A DNA stretch of 64,000 bases from Microbacterium ulmi (GTDB lineage Bacteria > Actinomycetota > Actinomycetes > Actinomycetales > Microbacteriaceae), in NCBI RefSeq assembly GCF_011759705.1, contig NZ_JAAOZF010000001.1, forward strand, positions 62,001-126,000. Reading direction: 5' to 3'. A program made the position numbers and the translations under genes. This document shows, piece after piece, positions 32,201-41,568 of this stretch. The notes under the pieces were generated by a model, which saw only the letters and a list, made by a program, of their open reading frames with translations, searched no databases and had not been told where the DNA came from. The first letter of the stretch is position 1. Every line of letters begins with the position of its first letter.

Positions 32201-33994
32201 TCAGTCCAGCTGCTCCGTGAGCTCGAACCAGCGCTGCTCGACGGCGTCGCGCTCGGCCTCGAGCCCGCTGATCCGCGCCATCTCGGCGCCGAGGCCGACG
32301 TAGTCGCTCTGATCGTGGTCGGCGAGCGCCGTCCGGGTCGTCGCGATCTGCGCCTCGAGCTTCTCGAGCCGCCGCTCGAGGGCCGCGACCTCCTTCTCGG
32401 CACTGCGCCGCTCGGCCCCCGTGAGGCCCGCGGGCGCGCTCGGGGCGGCGGATGCCGCGGCGGCCACCGGCTCGAGCTGCTGCGCGCGCCGCAGCCGCAG
32501 GTACTCGTCCACCCCTCCCGGCAGGTGCCGGAGGCGCCCGCCGAGGATCGCGTACTGCTGATCGGTCACGCGCTCGAGGAAGTAGCGGTCGTGGCTCACG
32601 ACGAGGAGCGTCCCGGGCCACGAGTCGAGCAGGTCCTCCATCGCGGCGAGCATGTCGGTGTCGAGGTCGTTGGTCGGCTCGTCCAGGATCAGGACGTTCG
32701 GCTGCTCCAGGAGGATCAGCAGCAGCTGCAGCCGCCGCTTCTGCCCGCCCGAGAGGTCCTTGACGGGGGTCGAGAGCTGGGCGCTGGAGAAGCCCATGCG
32801 CTCGAGCAGCTGCCCGGGGGTGAGCTCCTGCGCCTTCGAGCCCGTCCCGAACGTGTAGGTCGCGCGCAGTCGCTCGATGACGACGCGCACTGGGTCGTCG
32901 AGGTGCTCCTCGAGCTCGTCGAGGCGCTGAGTGAGAGTCGCGACCTTGACGGTCTTGCCGCGCGTGACCCGACCCGCTGTCGGCGTCACGGTTCCCGCGA
33001 CGAGTCCGAGCAGCGTCGACTTGCCGGCTCCGTTGACACCCAGGATGCCCGTGCGCTCGCCGGGGGCGATGCGCCACTCGACGGCGTGCAGGACGTCCCG
33101 GCCGTCGTACGAGACCGACGCGTCGAGGAGGTCGACGACGTCCTTGCCGAGCCGCTGCACGGCGAGGGACTGCAGGGCGATCGGATCGCGGATCTCGGGG
33201 ACGTCGGCGATGAGCACGTTGGCCGCGTCGATGCGGAACTTCGGCTTCGCCGTGCGCGCGGGCGCGCCGCGGCGCAGCCACGCGAGCTCTTTGCGGGCGA
33301 GGTTCTGCCTGCGCTGCTCGATGACGGCGGACTGCCGGTCGCGCTCGACGCGCTGCAGGATGTAGGCCGCGTACCCGCCGTCGAACGGCTCGACGATGCG
33401 GTCGTGGACCTCCCACGTCATCGTGCAGACCTCGTCGAGGAACCAGCGGTCGTGCGTCACGACGAGCAGCCCGCCCGCGTTGGCGGCCCAGCGCGTCTTC
33501 AGATGGGCCGCGAGCCAGGCGATCGCCTCGACGTCGAGGTGGTTGGTCGGCTCGTCAAGGAACAGCACATCCCCGTCGCCGACGAGCAGGCGCGCGAGCG
33601 CGACCCTGCGGCGCTGGCCGCCCGAGAGCGCCGTGAGCGCGGCATCCCACGGCACGTCCGTCAGGAGTCCCGCGATGACGTCGCGCACCCGCGGCGATCC
33701 CGCCCACTCGTGCTCGGGCGTGTCGCCCACGACGGCGCCGGCGACCGTGAGGGCGTCGTCGAGCGTGTCGGCCTGGTCGAGCACCCCGACCGTGACGCCG
33801 CCGCGGACCGTGACGCGGCCGCCGTCGGGCTCTAGGCGCCCCGCGAGCATCGCGAGCAGGCTCGACTTGCCGTCGCCGTTGCGGCCGACGATGCCGATGC
33901 GGTCGCCTTCGTCGATGCCGAGCGAGACGGAGTCGAAGACGACCTTGGTCGGGAATTCGAGGTGCAGGGCCTCGGCCCCGAGAAGATGCGCCAT
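32201..33994 (-). CDS. ABC-F family ATPase (Uup/EttA-like)
   Basis: A soluble twin-ATPase of 597 residues acting on ribosomes rather than in transport. The first cassette has GRNGDGKSSLL and LSGGQRRRVALARLL with VLFLDEPTNHLDVEAI; the second has GVNGAGKSTLLG and LSGGQKRRLQLLLILL with VLILDEPTNDLDTDML. The linker and the C-terminal coiled coil (RRSAEKEVAALERRLEKLEAQ, about residues 535-590) resemble Uup. No membrane domain. TAGCCT lies 9 nt before ATG 33994. Family roles include relieving stalled ribosomes or antibiotic protection; the exact role here is unknown. Confidence 0.92.
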   Translation of the reverse strand: MAHLLGAEALHLEFPTKVVFDSVSLGIDEGDRIGIVGRNGDGKSSLLAMLAGRLEPDGGRVTVRGGVTVGVLDQADTLDDALTVAGAVVGDTPEHEWAGSPRVRDVIAGLLTDVPWDAALTALSGGQRRRVALARLLVGDGDVLFLDEPTNHLDVEAIAWLAAHLKTRWAANAGGLLVVTHDRWFLDEVCTMTWEVHDRIVEPFDGGYAAYILQRVERDRQSAVIEQRRQNLARKELAWLRRGAPARTAKPKFRIDAANVLIADVPEIRDPIALQSLAVQRLGKDVVDLLDASVSYDGRDVLHAVEWRIAPGERTGILGVNGAGKSTLLGLVAGTVTPTAGRVTRGKTVKVATLTQRLDELEEHLDDPVRVVIERLRATYTFGTGSKAQELTPGQLLERMGFSSAQLSTPVKDLSGGQKRRLQLLLILLEQPNVLILDEPTNDLDTDMLAAMEDLLDSWPGTLLVVSHDRYFLERVTDQQYAILGGRLRHLPGGVDEYLRLRRAQQLEPVAAAASAAPSAPAGLTGAERRSAEKEVAALERRLEKLEAQIATTRTALADHDQSDYVGLGAEMARISGLEAERDAVEQRWFELTEQLD

Positions 33995-34145
33995 GTCGCT
34001 ACCAGGCTACGCGAGCCGCGCGGACGCATCCGCTGCCCGCCTCGCGGTGCGCCTCCGCGGGCACGGTCCCCGACGCATCGACGACCCGCACGGATGCTCG
34101 ATGCGTCGCCCGCGATCGGGGTCGGCGCGGACGGGCGCCGTCCCG

Positions 34146-35456
34146 TCAGTACCAGAAGCTCAGCCGCGGCGGGACGTGCCACGAGAAGACGCGCGCGGCG
34201 GTCGCGGCATCCCTCGTCTCGACCCGCCCCGCGGCCGCGAGGGTCGCAAGCGACACGCCGCCGAGGTATGCGGCCGACAGCTCCGCGATGCCGAGCCGCA
34301 CGACGACGGCATCATCCGGCGCGTCACCCTGCCACGGCTCGACGCGTCCGCGGCCGTCGGCGTCAGCGCGGAGGATCCAGCGCCCGCCGGAGAGGCCGAT
34401 CGGGTCCGTCACGTCGAGGGCGAGCACGCCGGATGCCCCGTACCGCCGCGCGTCGAGGGCTGCCGGCACGTCGACGATCCGCAGGTACTGGTGGTCTCGC
34501 ACCGTGACCGTCGCGGCGCGCCGATCCGAGATCATCCACAGAAGCGGTTCGTCGACGGACTGCTGGTGCGCCTCGACCGTGCCGACGAGATCGAGCTCGA
34601 CGAAGAAGCGCCACAGCGCCGCATACGCGCCGGGCGTCTCGGCGAGGAGGTACTCGACCGACACATACGACTTCGTGAAGTCGTCCTGGTTCTCGCGGAC
34701 GGTGTACACCGCGAGTCCCCGGACCTCGCCCGAGGCATCCGCGTACTGGATCGCCCGGTGCTTGCCCGGCTCTTTCGCATCGGGGCGCGTACCGGCGAAG
34801 CCGTCCCAGTGCCCCGTCGGCATCTCGATCTCCCCCGGGCTCGCCAGGCGCGCGCGCTCGTGCAGGCCGGGGATCAGCTCGCGCAGACGCTCGCGCGCGA
34901 TGAAGTCGACTCGACCGTCGGGCACGGGCCCGATCCACGACGCGCGCTTGACGTCGAGCGTGAGGGAGACGCCCCAGGCCGCAGGCGCGAACCCGTAACG
35001 CCCGTACAGCGTGGACTCGCTCACCGTCAGCATGGCCATCGGCACGCCGAGCGTCTGCGCGAGGCGCAGCTCGCACTCGAGCATGGCGCGCGCGACGCCC
35101 CGCCGGCGGTGAGTCGGAGCGACCGTGACCGAGCTCACGGCCCACGACGGGATGCCGCGCCCGCCCGGCACCGAGAGCTCGGCGATCCACGAGGCGACCG
35201 TCCCGACGGGTGCATCGGGCACGGGAGCGGAGGGGTCGTACACTCCCGTCCTCCGCGCGCCGACGCCGCGCGCTCGCGCCGCCTCGACTTCGTCGTCCGT
35301 CGCCTCGCCCCCGAGGAAGCCGCGCCGGACGACCTGCAGCCACGCGGCGTACGCGTCGACGTCGTCCGTCGATACGACGCGGGGTTCGAGCCCGCGGGCG
35401 GCGAGCGCGGCGACGAAGGCGGAATCCGGCTCGGCGATGAGGTACGGCTCGGTCAT
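34146..35456 (-). CDS. GNAT N-acetyltransferase, Eis-like
   Basis: A 436-residue protein with the three-part build of Eis: an N-terminal GNAT domain with acetyl-CoA loop VAPTHRRRGVARAML, a second GNAT-like domain, and a C-terminal sterol-carrier-like domain. SESTLYGRYGFAPAAWG contains the conserved Tyr used as general acid in Eis. The chain ends in LSFWY; Eis uses its terminal carboxylate, usually after Phe, so Tyr here is a mild variation. Eis enzymes acetylate amines including aminoglycosides. ATG 35456 is supported by TATCGT ending 6 nt upstream. Confidence 0.85.
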   Translation of the reverse strand: MTEPYLIAEPDSAFVAALAARGLEPRVVSTDDVDAYAAWLQVVRRGFLGGEATDDEVEAARARGVGARRTGVYDPSAPVPDAPVGTVASWIAELSVPGGRGIPSWAVSSVTVAPTHRRRGVARAMLECELRLAQTLGVPMAMLTVSESTLYGRYGFAPAAWGVSLTLDVKRASWIGPVPDGRVDFIARERLRELIPGLHERARLASPGEIEMPTGHWDGFAGTRPDAKEPGKHRAIQYADASGEVRGLAVYTVRENQDDFTKSYVSVEYLLAETPGAYAALWRFFVELDLVGTVEAHQQSVDEPLLWMISDRRAATVTVRDHQYLRIVDVPAALDARRYGASGVLALDVTDPIGLSGGRWILRADADGRGRVEPWQGDAPDDAVVVRLGIAELSAAYLGGVSLATLAAAGRVETRDAATAARVFSWHVPPRLSFWY

Positions 35457-35468
35457 GCCCCCACGATA
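35457..35468 (-). promoter_or_regulatory. -10 element for leaderless Eis-like gene
   Basis: TATCGT (35468-35463), then 6 nt (GGGGGC), then ATG 35456 on the minus strand. Confidence 0.5.
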
Positions 35469-35558
35469 GAGTCCCGACTCCAGCCGGGAACACCTCGACT
35501 CACGCCGATCGACGTCCCGGCGGCCCCGCGGCGGCGGGCGACGCACCCTGCGGCGGGG

Positions 35559-35702
35559 CTACTCCTCCCTGCGCCGGGATGCCTCGGCGGTGCCGCGACG
35601 CGCCCCCAGACGAGCGATCCAGTACACGCCCCACACCGCGAGTGCCAGCAGCGCGAGCACGCTCAGCAGGATCAGGAGGTGCCAGCCGACGAGTCCGCCC
35701 AT
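35559..35702 (-). CDS. Small single-pass membrane protein (47 aa), function unknown
   Basis: ATG 35702 preceded by GGTGGAG opens a 47-residue frame with one hydrophobic helix (LLILLSVLALLALAVWGVYW) and a basic, Glu-ending tail (ARRGTAEASRRREE). A longer frame upstream has arginine-rich, non-coding character. Likely a real small membrane protein located between ispE and the Eis-like gene on the same strand; function cannot be assigned. Confidence 0.55.
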   Translation of the reverse strand: MGGLVGWHLLILLSVLALLALAVWGVYWIARLGARRGTAEASRRREE

Positions 35703-35928
35703 GCGCGTACTCCACCACACTCGCGCGCGGCGCGGCGGCACCGGGCGCGCACCGTCATGACGGACACGCTCTCGATCGCGTCGCCGACCGTCGGCGAGGC
35801 TCATGGAACGCGTGATCCTCGTGCCGTGTCTGCGCCGTCCGATCCGTCGGCGCGATGCGCACCCGCTGATCCGTCGACGCGCTGCACACCTGCCGGTCCC
35901 GGCTGCGCGGCGCTGACGCCCGCTCTCG

Positions 35929-36864
35929 TCAGATCCCGACGATCCGCGCGCCCGGCACGGGGCCGTGCACGTGCAGCGCGCGCAGCCCGGCCGCCGTCAG
36001 CGTGACCTGGAGCTCGAGCGCGGCCTCGGGCCCTGCCGTGAGGAAGGCGAGAGTCGGGCCCGATCCCGACACGATGCCCGCGAGCGCCCCGGACTCCTCC
36101 CCGACCTCGAGCGCATCCCTCAGATCGGGACGCAGCGACAGGGCCGCGACCTGGAGGTCGTTGCGCACGCACTCGGCGAGCGCGACGGCATCGCCCGCCC
36201 GCAGAGCCTGCAGCACGACGGGATCCACGGCGGGCGGCCGGGACGCCGGGACGATGTCGATGCGAGAGCGCAGCTCGTCGAGGTGCGCGTACACCTCCGG
36301 GGTCGACAGGCCTCGTGCGTCGGAGGTCACGACGACCCAGTCGAAGCGGCCCTGCGAGAGGGCGGGGCTGAGCTGGTCGCCCCGCCCCGTGCCGATGGCC
36401 GTGCCCCCGAGGAGCGAGAAGGGGACGTCCGCGCCGAGCCGCGCCGCGAGGCGCTGCAGCATCGCCGTGCCCAGGTCGGCGCCCCACAGCGCGTCGCACG
36501 CGACGAGAGCGGCCGCGGCATCCGCCGAGCCCCCGCCCATCCCGCCGGCGACGGGAACGTGCTTGACGATCTCGAGATGCACGCCACCCGTGTGGCCGAT
36601 CTCCTTCGCGACCAGACGCGCGGCGCGCAGCGCCAGGTTGCGGTCGTCGGCGGGAACGCCCGAGACCTCGACGGTGCCGGCGATCGAGATCGTGAAGTCG
36701 TCGGAGGGCTCGGCCCAGACGTCCTCGTACAGCGACACCGCCTGGTACGCGGAGGCGACGTCGTGATAGCCGTCCGGCTGGACGTCGCCGACCTGGAAGA
36801 ACAGGTTGATCTTGCCCGGAGCGCGCACATGCACGCGGGGCAGGGCAGAGGCGAAGCCCGTCAT
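35929..36864 (-). CDS. ispE: 4-diphosphocytidyl-2-C-methyl-D-erythritol kinase
   Basis: GHMP kinase of the MEP isoprenoid pathway, phosphorylating CDP-ME at the 2-OH. The 311-residue protein starts RVHVRAPGKINLFFQVGDVQPDGYH, and the ATP-binding glycine motif is PVAGGMGGGSADAAAALVAC; the third GHMP motif is AGIVSGSGPTLAFL. ATG 36864 lies 13 bp after the aldo/keto reductase stop. rsmA-ispE is the conserved actinobacterial order, here split by the reductase gene. Confidence 0.95.
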   Translation of the reverse strand: MTGFASALPRVHVRAPGKINLFFQVGDVQPDGYHDVASAYQAVSLYEDVWAEPSDDFTISIAGTVEVSGVPADDRNLALRAARLVAKEIGHTGGVHLEIVKHVPVAGGMGGGSADAAAALVACDALWGADLGTAMLQRLAARLGADVPFSLLGGTAIGTGRGDQLSPALSQGRFDWVVVTSDARGLSTPEVYAHLDELRSRIDIVPASRPPAVDPVVLQALRAGDAVALAECVRNDLQVAALSLRPDLRDALEVGEESGALAGIVSGSGPTLAFLTAGPEAALELQVTLTAAGLRALHVHGPVPGARIVGI

Positions 36865-36877
36865 CGTCGGTGACCGC

Positions 36878-37945
36878 TCATGCGTTCGCGGATTCCGCCC
36901 ACAGGTCGACGTCGATGCCGTCCGCGAGCCCGTCGATCTCCTCGAGCTCCTCCGCCGAGAACGCGGGACCCGTGAGCGCCGCGATGTTCTCGTCGAGCTG
37001 CGCCGTGCTCGAGGCGCCGATGAGCGCGGATGCGACGACCGGGTCGCGCAGCACCCACTGGATCGCGAGCTGCGCGAGGGTCTGCCCACGCTCCTTCGCG
37101 ACGAGGTCGAGGCCCCGCAGCACAGCGAGGCCGTGCTCGGAGAGCGTCTTCTGCGGCAGCGACGACCGCTCCAGCGAGCGCTTCGCCGTCCCGTCGCCGA
37201 GATACTTCGCCGTGAGGAGCCCCTGTGCGAGCGGTGTGAAGGCGATGGCGCCCATCCCCTCCTTCCGCAGGATGCCCGTCAGCCCGTCCTCGACCCATCT
37301 GTTGAGGATCGAGTACGACGGCTGGTGGATCACCAGCGGCGTGCCGAGGCTGCGTGCGACGGCAGCCGCGACCGCCGTGCGCTCCGCGCTGTACGACGAG
37401 ATGCCGACGTAGAGCGCCTTGCCCTGCCGCACGAGCGTGTCGAGCGCGCCGATGGTCTCCTCGATCGGGGTGACGGAGTCGAAGCGGTGCGAGTAGAAGA
37501 TGTCGACGTAGTCGACGCCCAGGCGCGTGAGGGACTGCTCGGCGCTCGCGAGGACGTATTTGCGCGACCCCCACTCGCCGTACGGGCCGGGCCACATGTC
37601 GTAGCCGGCCTTGGACGAGATGATGAGCTCGTCGCGGTAGCGTCCGAAGTCCTCGCGCATCATGCGGCCGAAGTTCGTCTCGGCCGAGCCGTACGGCGGA
37701 CCGTAGTTGTTCGCGAGGTCGAAGTGCGTTATGCCCTTGTCGAACGCGTGCCGCAGCACCTCGCGCTGGCGGTCGAACGGGACGTTGTCGCCGAAGTTCC
37801 ACCACAGCCCCAGCGAGATCGGGGGGAGGAAGAGCCCCGACGAGCCGACCCGGCGATAGTCCGTGGCCTCGTACCGGTCGGGCGCGGCCGAGTAGGGACG
37901 GTGCAGCTCGGTCACGTTCGGACGGAAGCGAGGAGCGTCGGTCAT
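36878..37945 (-). CDS. Aldo/keto reductase (YghZ/Gpr-like)
   Basis: An NADPH-dependent reductase of 355 residues. ISLGLWWNFGD, GITHFDLANNYGPPYGSAE with catalytic Asp and Tyr, ISSKAGYDMWPGPYGEWGSRKYV, the proton-relay His in DIFYSHRFD and C-terminal SALIGASSTAQLDEN are all present. The closest group from memory is the L-glyceraldehyde 3-phosphate/methylglyoxal reductase YghZ. TAGCCT ends 6 nt before ATG 37945, so it starts its own leaderless transcript between rsmA and ispE. Confidence 0.9.
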   Translation of the reverse strand: MTDAPRFRPNVTELHRPYSAAPDRYEATDYRRVGSSGLFLPPISLGLWWNFGDNVPFDRQREVLRHAFDKGITHFDLANNYGPPYGSAETNFGRMMREDFGRYRDELIISSKAGYDMWPGPYGEWGSRKYVLASAEQSLTRLGVDYVDIFYSHRFDSVTPIEETIGALDTLVRQGKALYVGISSYSAERTAVAAAVARSLGTPLVIHQPSYSILNRWVEDGLTGILRKEGMGAIAFTPLAQGLLTAKYLGDGTAKRSLERSSLPQKTLSEHGLAVLRGLDLVAKERGQTLAQLAIQWVLRDPVVASALIGASSTAQLDENIAALTGPAFSAEELEEIDGLADGIDVDLWAESANA

Positions 37946-37957
37946 CCTTCGAGGCTA
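37946..37957 (-). promoter_or_regulatory. -10 element for leaderless aldo/keto reductase gene
   Basis: TAGCCT (37957-37952), 6 nt, then ATG 37945 on the minus strand; -35 not recognisable. Confidence 0.5.
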
Positions 37958-37977
37958 GCGCCACCCCGGGCGGTGCG

Positions 37978-38832
37978 TCAGGCGACGCCGCCCTGGGCCC
38001 GCGCGATGCGGAGGAAGTCGCCGATCTCGAGCTCTTCGCCGCGCGCGGTCGGCGCGACGCCTGCGGCTTCGAGGAGAGCGGATGCCTCGGCCGCCGTGCC
38101 GCCGAGCACGGCGGCCAGGGCCTGCCTGAGCATCTTGCGGCGCTGCTGGAACGCGGCATCCACGATCCGGAAGGTGCGGAGCCGCTCCTGCTCCGTGCCC
38201 CGCGCGTCGGCGGCGCGCCGGAAGGCGACCAGGACGCTGTCGACGTTCGGGACGGGCCAGAACACCTGACGGGAGACGTTTCCCGCGAGCCGCCACGGCC
38301 CGTACCATGCGGCCTTCGCGCTCGGGGCGCCGTAGGTCTTCGATCCGGGCGGGGCGGCGAGCCGCTCCCCCACTTCGGCCTGCACCATGACGACCCCGCG
38401 CTCGAGCGCGGGGAACGTCTCGAGGAAGTGCAGCAGCACCGGCACGCTCACGTTGTACGGCAGGTTCGCGACGAGCACCGTCGGGTCGCCGGCGAGCTCC
38501 GTGACGCGCAGGGCGTCCGCGTCCACGACGTCGAGCGCGTCCGCGGAGACGCCGTGCGCAGCCGCCGTCGCGGGAAGGCGCTCGGCGAGCCGATGGTCGA
38601 TCTCGACGGCGGTGACCGACGCCCCCGTCTCGAGGATCGCGAGGGTCAGCGAGCCGAGTCCCGGTCCGACCTCGACGACGCGCTCGCCGGCCTGCACTCC
38701 TGCGACCTGCACGATCCTGCGCACTGTGTTGGCGTCGACGACGAAGTTCTGCCCGAGCTTCTTCGTGGGGGTGACGTCGAGCTCGGCGGCGAGGGCCCGG
38801 ATCTCCGCGGCCCCGAGAAGCGTGACGGGCAT
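37978..38832 (-). CDS. rsmA: 16S rRNA (adenine1518-N6/1519-N6)-dimethyltransferase
   Basis: Dimethylates two adjacent adenines in helix 45 of 16S rRNA. The 284-residue protein has KKLGQNFVVDANTVRRIVQVA, the SAM motif VVEVGPGLGSLTLAILE and the catalytic NLPYN motif followed by VSVPVLLHFLE; the C-terminal helical domain is complete. ATG 38832 is at +1 of a TACTGT promoter (6 nt). It is divergent from the Stealth gene. Confidence 0.96.
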   Translation of the reverse strand: MPVTLLGAAEIRALAAELDVTPTKKLGQNFVVDANTVRRIVQVAGVQAGERVVEVGPGLGSLTLAILETGASVTAVEIDHRLAERLPATAAAHGVSADALDVVDADALRVTELAGDPTVLVANLPYNVSVPVLLHFLETFPALERGVVMVQAEVGERLAAPPGSKTYGAPSAKAAWYGPWRLAGNVSRQVFWPVPNVDSVLVAFRRAADARGTEQERLRTFRIVDAAFQQRRKMLRQALAAVLGGTAAEASALLEAAGVAPTARGEELEIGDFLRIARAQGGVA

Positions 38833-38946
38833 GCGTCAACAGTACCGAGCCGCGGCCACGCGCCAGGGAGGCGTCCCGGGGCACGAAACGTCCGCGAAAC
38901 GGCCCGCGGCCTAGACTGACGACACTTCACCGGAGGGAGGACGCGC
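38833..38946. promoter_or_regulatory. Divergent promoters of rsmA and the Stealth gene
   Basis: Minus strand: TACTGT (38844-38839) ends 6 nt before the rsmA ATG (leaderless). Plus strand: TAGACT (38912-38917) would start a short leader containing GGAGGGAGG (38932-38940) before ATG 38947, so the Stealth gene uses a normal ribosome-binding site. Confidence 0.5.
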
Positions 38947-40536
38947 ATGACCGCACTGACCGCACTGCCCACGGAGCCTGATCCGTGGGCGTTCCTGCTC
39001 CACCGAGAGGACGTCGTGCTCGAGCGCGGCATCCTGCACCTGCTCGACCCGCAGGCGACTCCGGATGCCGCACGCACCGCGGATCTCCTCCTGCTGGCCG
39101 ACACGCTCGAGAAGGCGGGCGTCCCCGCGCTGCTCTTCCGGCACGGCGTGCGCGTACCCGCTCTCGCCGTCGACGCCGAGTCGCGCCCCGCCGCCATCGC
39201 GGCCCTCGCAGAGCTGGGCTCGCGCGAGCCCCTCTACGCGAAGCTCAAGGGCTCCGCACCCGTGCCCACGCGCGAGGTGGCGGCGGCGGCCGGGCAGGCC
39301 GACGCGCTTCGCGTGTTCCGCCCGCGACTCGTCCGCCCCGGCGGCCTCGCGTTCGGCCTCGAGGTCGCCGTGCGGATCGAGTTCTGGCGCAGCCTCGACG
39401 GCGAGATCCACGCACCGCACGAGAACGCCCTCATGCGACAGGTCACGCCAGAAGACGACCTCCGCGTCGTCGAGGTCGAGCGGCACGGACGGACGTGGCA
39501 CACGATCGAGGGCATGTTCGACCGGCATCCGGACGAGTTCACGGAGGACATCGACCTGGTCTTCTCGTGGGTCGACGGCTCGTCGACGGAGTTCCAGCGT
39601 CAGCGGGCCGCGCAGCTGGCCGAGTACGTCGTGGGCGAGGGCGACGACGGACCGGCGCGGTACCGCCACATCGAGGAGCTGCGCTACGCCCTGCGCAGCG
39701 TCCACATGTACGCGCCGTGGGTGCGCCGCATCTTCATCGCGACCGACTCCCCCGCTCCCGCCTGGCTGCTCGAGCATCCCAAGGTCACGATCGTGCGCAG
39801 CGAGGAGTTCTTCGCCGACCCCTCGGTGCTCCCGACGCACAACTCGCATGCCGTCGAGGCGCAGCTGCACCACATCGAAGGACTCGCCGAGCACTTCCTG
39901 TACTCCAACGACGACATGTTCTTCGGTCGCCCGGTCTGGCCCGAGATGTTCTTCACGCCCGGCGGCGTGTCGAAGTTCGTCGAATGCGGAGTGCGCATCG
40001 GCGCCGGACCCACACGTCTCGAGCGCAGCGGCCACGACAACGCGCTGCGGGTCAATCGCGCGCTCATCCAGAAGCGGTTCGGGCGCGTCATCACGCGCGA
40101 CCTCGAGCACTGTGCGACGCCGCTCCGGCGCAGCGTCATGGCCGAGCTCGAGCGCGAGTTCGCGGACGAGTTCGCTCGCACGGCGGCATCCCGCTTCCGC
40201 AGCGCGAGCGACATCTCGGTCACGAACTGCCTGTATCACTATCACGCCCTGCTCACGGGTCGCGCCGTCGTCACGACCCAGCCGCGCGTGCGCTACGTGC
40301 AGACGACGATGGCGGCCTCGCTCCCCACCATCCAGAGGCTGACGTCGGATCGGCGACTCGACATGTTCTGCCTCAACGACGGTGGCACGGCGGAGGTGCC
40401 GGAGTCCGTCCGCACGCGCGCGCTCCGAGACGCACTCGAGCGCATGTTCCCCGTGGCCGCGCCGTGGGAGCGGCCGGAGGTCAGCGCAGGACGGGCAGAG
40501 GCTCCGTCGGAGGCGCGATCCTCCGGGCAGCGCTGA
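38947..40536 (+). CDS. Stealth-family sugar-phosphate transferase
   Basis: A 529-residue member of the Stealth family, which transfers hexose-1-phosphate (GlcNAc-1-P in the characterised cases) to polysaccharides. The conserved regions are seen in order: CR1 [12 protein letters not shown] near residue 200, CR2 [22 protein letters not shown] with [27 protein letters not shown]3 [20 protein letters not shown] and CR4 [10 protein letters not shown]. About 190 N-terminal residues precede CR1 and lack a recognisable domain. No membrane helix. It stands alone on the plus strand inside a conserved housekeeping block, and its last 56 bp overlap the convergent phosphoesterase gene. Likely acts on a cell-surface glycopolymer. 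Confidence 0.88.
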   Translation: MTALTALPTEPDPWAFLLHREDVVLERGILHLLDPQATPDAARTADLLLLADTLEKAGVPALLFRHGVRVPALAVDAESRPAAIAALAELGSREPLYAKLKGSAPVPTREVAAAAGQADALRVFRPRLVRPGGLAFGLEVAVRIEFWRSLDGEIHAPHENALMRQVTPEDDLRVVEVERHGRTWHTIEGMFDRHPDEFTEDIDLVFSWVDGSSTEFQRQRAAQLAEYVVGEGDDGPARYRHIEELRYALRSVHMYAPWVRRIFIATDSPAPAWLLEHPKVTIVRSEEFFADPSVLPTHNSHAVEAQLHHIEGLAEHFLYSNDDMFFGRPVWPEMFFTPGGVSKFVECGVRIGAGPTRLERSGHDNALRVNRALIQKRFGRVITRDLEHCATPLRRSVMAELEREFADEFARTAASRFRSASDISVTNCLYHYHALLTGRAVVTTQPRVRYVQTTMAASLPTIQRLTSDRRLDMFCLNDGGTAEVPESVRTRALRDALERMFPVAAPWERPEVSAGRAEAPSEARSSGQR

Positions 40537-41416
40537 GCGACTGCGGATCGATCCCCGCGTCGGCGAGCCGCCGCCGCGCTTCGACGGCGTCGACGTACTC
40601 GAGAGGGTGCGACCCCTCGACGACCGGGACGACCGAATGGACGACCGTGTCGTCGTAGACGTGGACGAGGTTGTACCCCTGTGCGCCGTCCTGCGGCCGC
40701 GTGCCCCCGACGGGCACCGTGAGGTCCTGCGTGTAGCACGTCGCGGACGCGACCGAGACCGGGATTCCCGCGAAGGTCGCGAACGTCGAGTAGTGCAGGT
40801 GGCCCGCGATGATCGCGCGCACGTCGCTGCCGCGAAGCACATCGCGCAGGCGCGCCTGGTCGCGCAGCTCGACCGTCGCCGCGAGCGGGAGCACGCTCGG
40901 CACGGGAGGGTGATGCATCGCGAGGATCGTGCCGAGCGGCGCGGGCGTCGCCAGGACGTCCCGGAGCCAGGCGAGCTGCTCGTCTCGCAGCTCGCCGTGA
41001 TGGTGGCCGGGCACCGTCGTGTCGAGCGTCACGAGGCGCAGCCCGTCCAGCTCGTCGACCCGGTCGAGGGGGGCCAGCGGCACCCCCTCCTCGTCGTCGA
41101 GCAGCGCCGCCCGGAAGGAGGCGCGGTCGTCGTGGTTGCCCATGACCCAGAACACGCGCGTGCCGAGGCGAGCCGAGAAGGGCTCGACGATCTGGCGGAG
41201 CTGCGCGTACGCGGCGGGCTCGCCGAAGTCGGCGAGATCGCCGGTGACCACGACCGCGTCGGGACGGATGCCGCTGGCCTCGATCGCCGCGAGCGCCCGC
41301 GCGAGCCGCTCGGCGGAGTCGATCTCGTCGAACAGCCGCGACCCGTGTGCCCGCAGATGCGTGTCGCTGAGGTGCACGAGCACACGATCGGGCGCGGCGT
41401 ACTCGGCGGCGCGCAT
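40481..41416 (-). CDS. Calcineurin-like metallophosphoesterase (CpdA-like)
   Basis: A 311-residue class III phosphodiesterase-type enzyme with a full set of di-metal motifs: [32 protein letters not shown] and AGHLHYS. This set resembles 3',5'-cAMP phosphodiesterase CpdA/Icc, but cyclic nucleotide specificity cannot be proved from sequence. ATG 41416 follows GGGGGAG; an upstream ATG in frame gives an arginine-rich extension and is rejected. TAACAT within 41460-41480 could be its -10. The last 56 bp are antisense to the end of the Stealth gene. Confidence 0.88.
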   Translation of the reverse strand: MRAAEYAAPDRVLVHLSDTHLRAHGSRLFDEIDSAERLARALAAIEASGIRPDAVVVTGDLADFGEPAAYAQLRQIVEPFSARLGTRVFWVMGNHDDRASFRAALLDDEEGVPLAPLDRVDELDGLRLVTLDTTVPGHHHGELRDEQLAWLRDVLATPAPLGTILAMHHPPVPSVLPLAATVELRDQARLRDVLRGSDVRAIIAGHLHYSTFATFAGIPVSVASATCYTQDLTVPVGGTRPQDGAQGYNLVHVYDDTVVHSVVPVVEGSHPLEYVDAVEARRRLADAGIDPQSLSAARRIAPPTEPLPVLR

Positions 41417-41458
41417 GTCTCCCCCTGTTCTGCGGCGCCGCGCTGTCCGTGGCACGGT

Positions 41459-41481
41459 GCCGGGCTAAATGTTACCGGCAT
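41459..41481. promoter_or_regulatory. Candidate promoter/operator of the metallophosphoesterase gene
   Basis: TGCCGG and CCGGCA flank an AT-rich centre (GCTAAATGTTA); on the minus strand the centre holds TAACAT, a possible -10 giving a leader of about 50 nt. GTAACATTT also occurs upstream of the amidohydrolase near 3920. Confidence 0.3.
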
Positions 41482-41542
41482 GTTTCGGCTCAGTCTGGGA
41501 AGCGCGCGTGAACGGCGGGTGACGCGACGGCGGCCATCGTGC

Positions 41543-41568
41543 GACGGGTCCGGCCGCCCGGCCCCGTC
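41543..41568 (-). terminator. Hairpin overlapping the tatD stop codon
   Basis: An 11-bp stem with one mismatch (GACGGGTCCGG against CCGGCCCCGTC) around a 4-nt loop begins within the tatD stop codon and extends downstream on the minus strand. Probable intrinsic-type terminator without a U-tract, separating tatD from the phosphoesterase gene, which has its own promoter. Confidence 0.5.

Noticed and set aside
35801..36499. Minus-strand frame overlapping ispE
   Set aside because: Arginine-rich alternative frame of ispE without homology.
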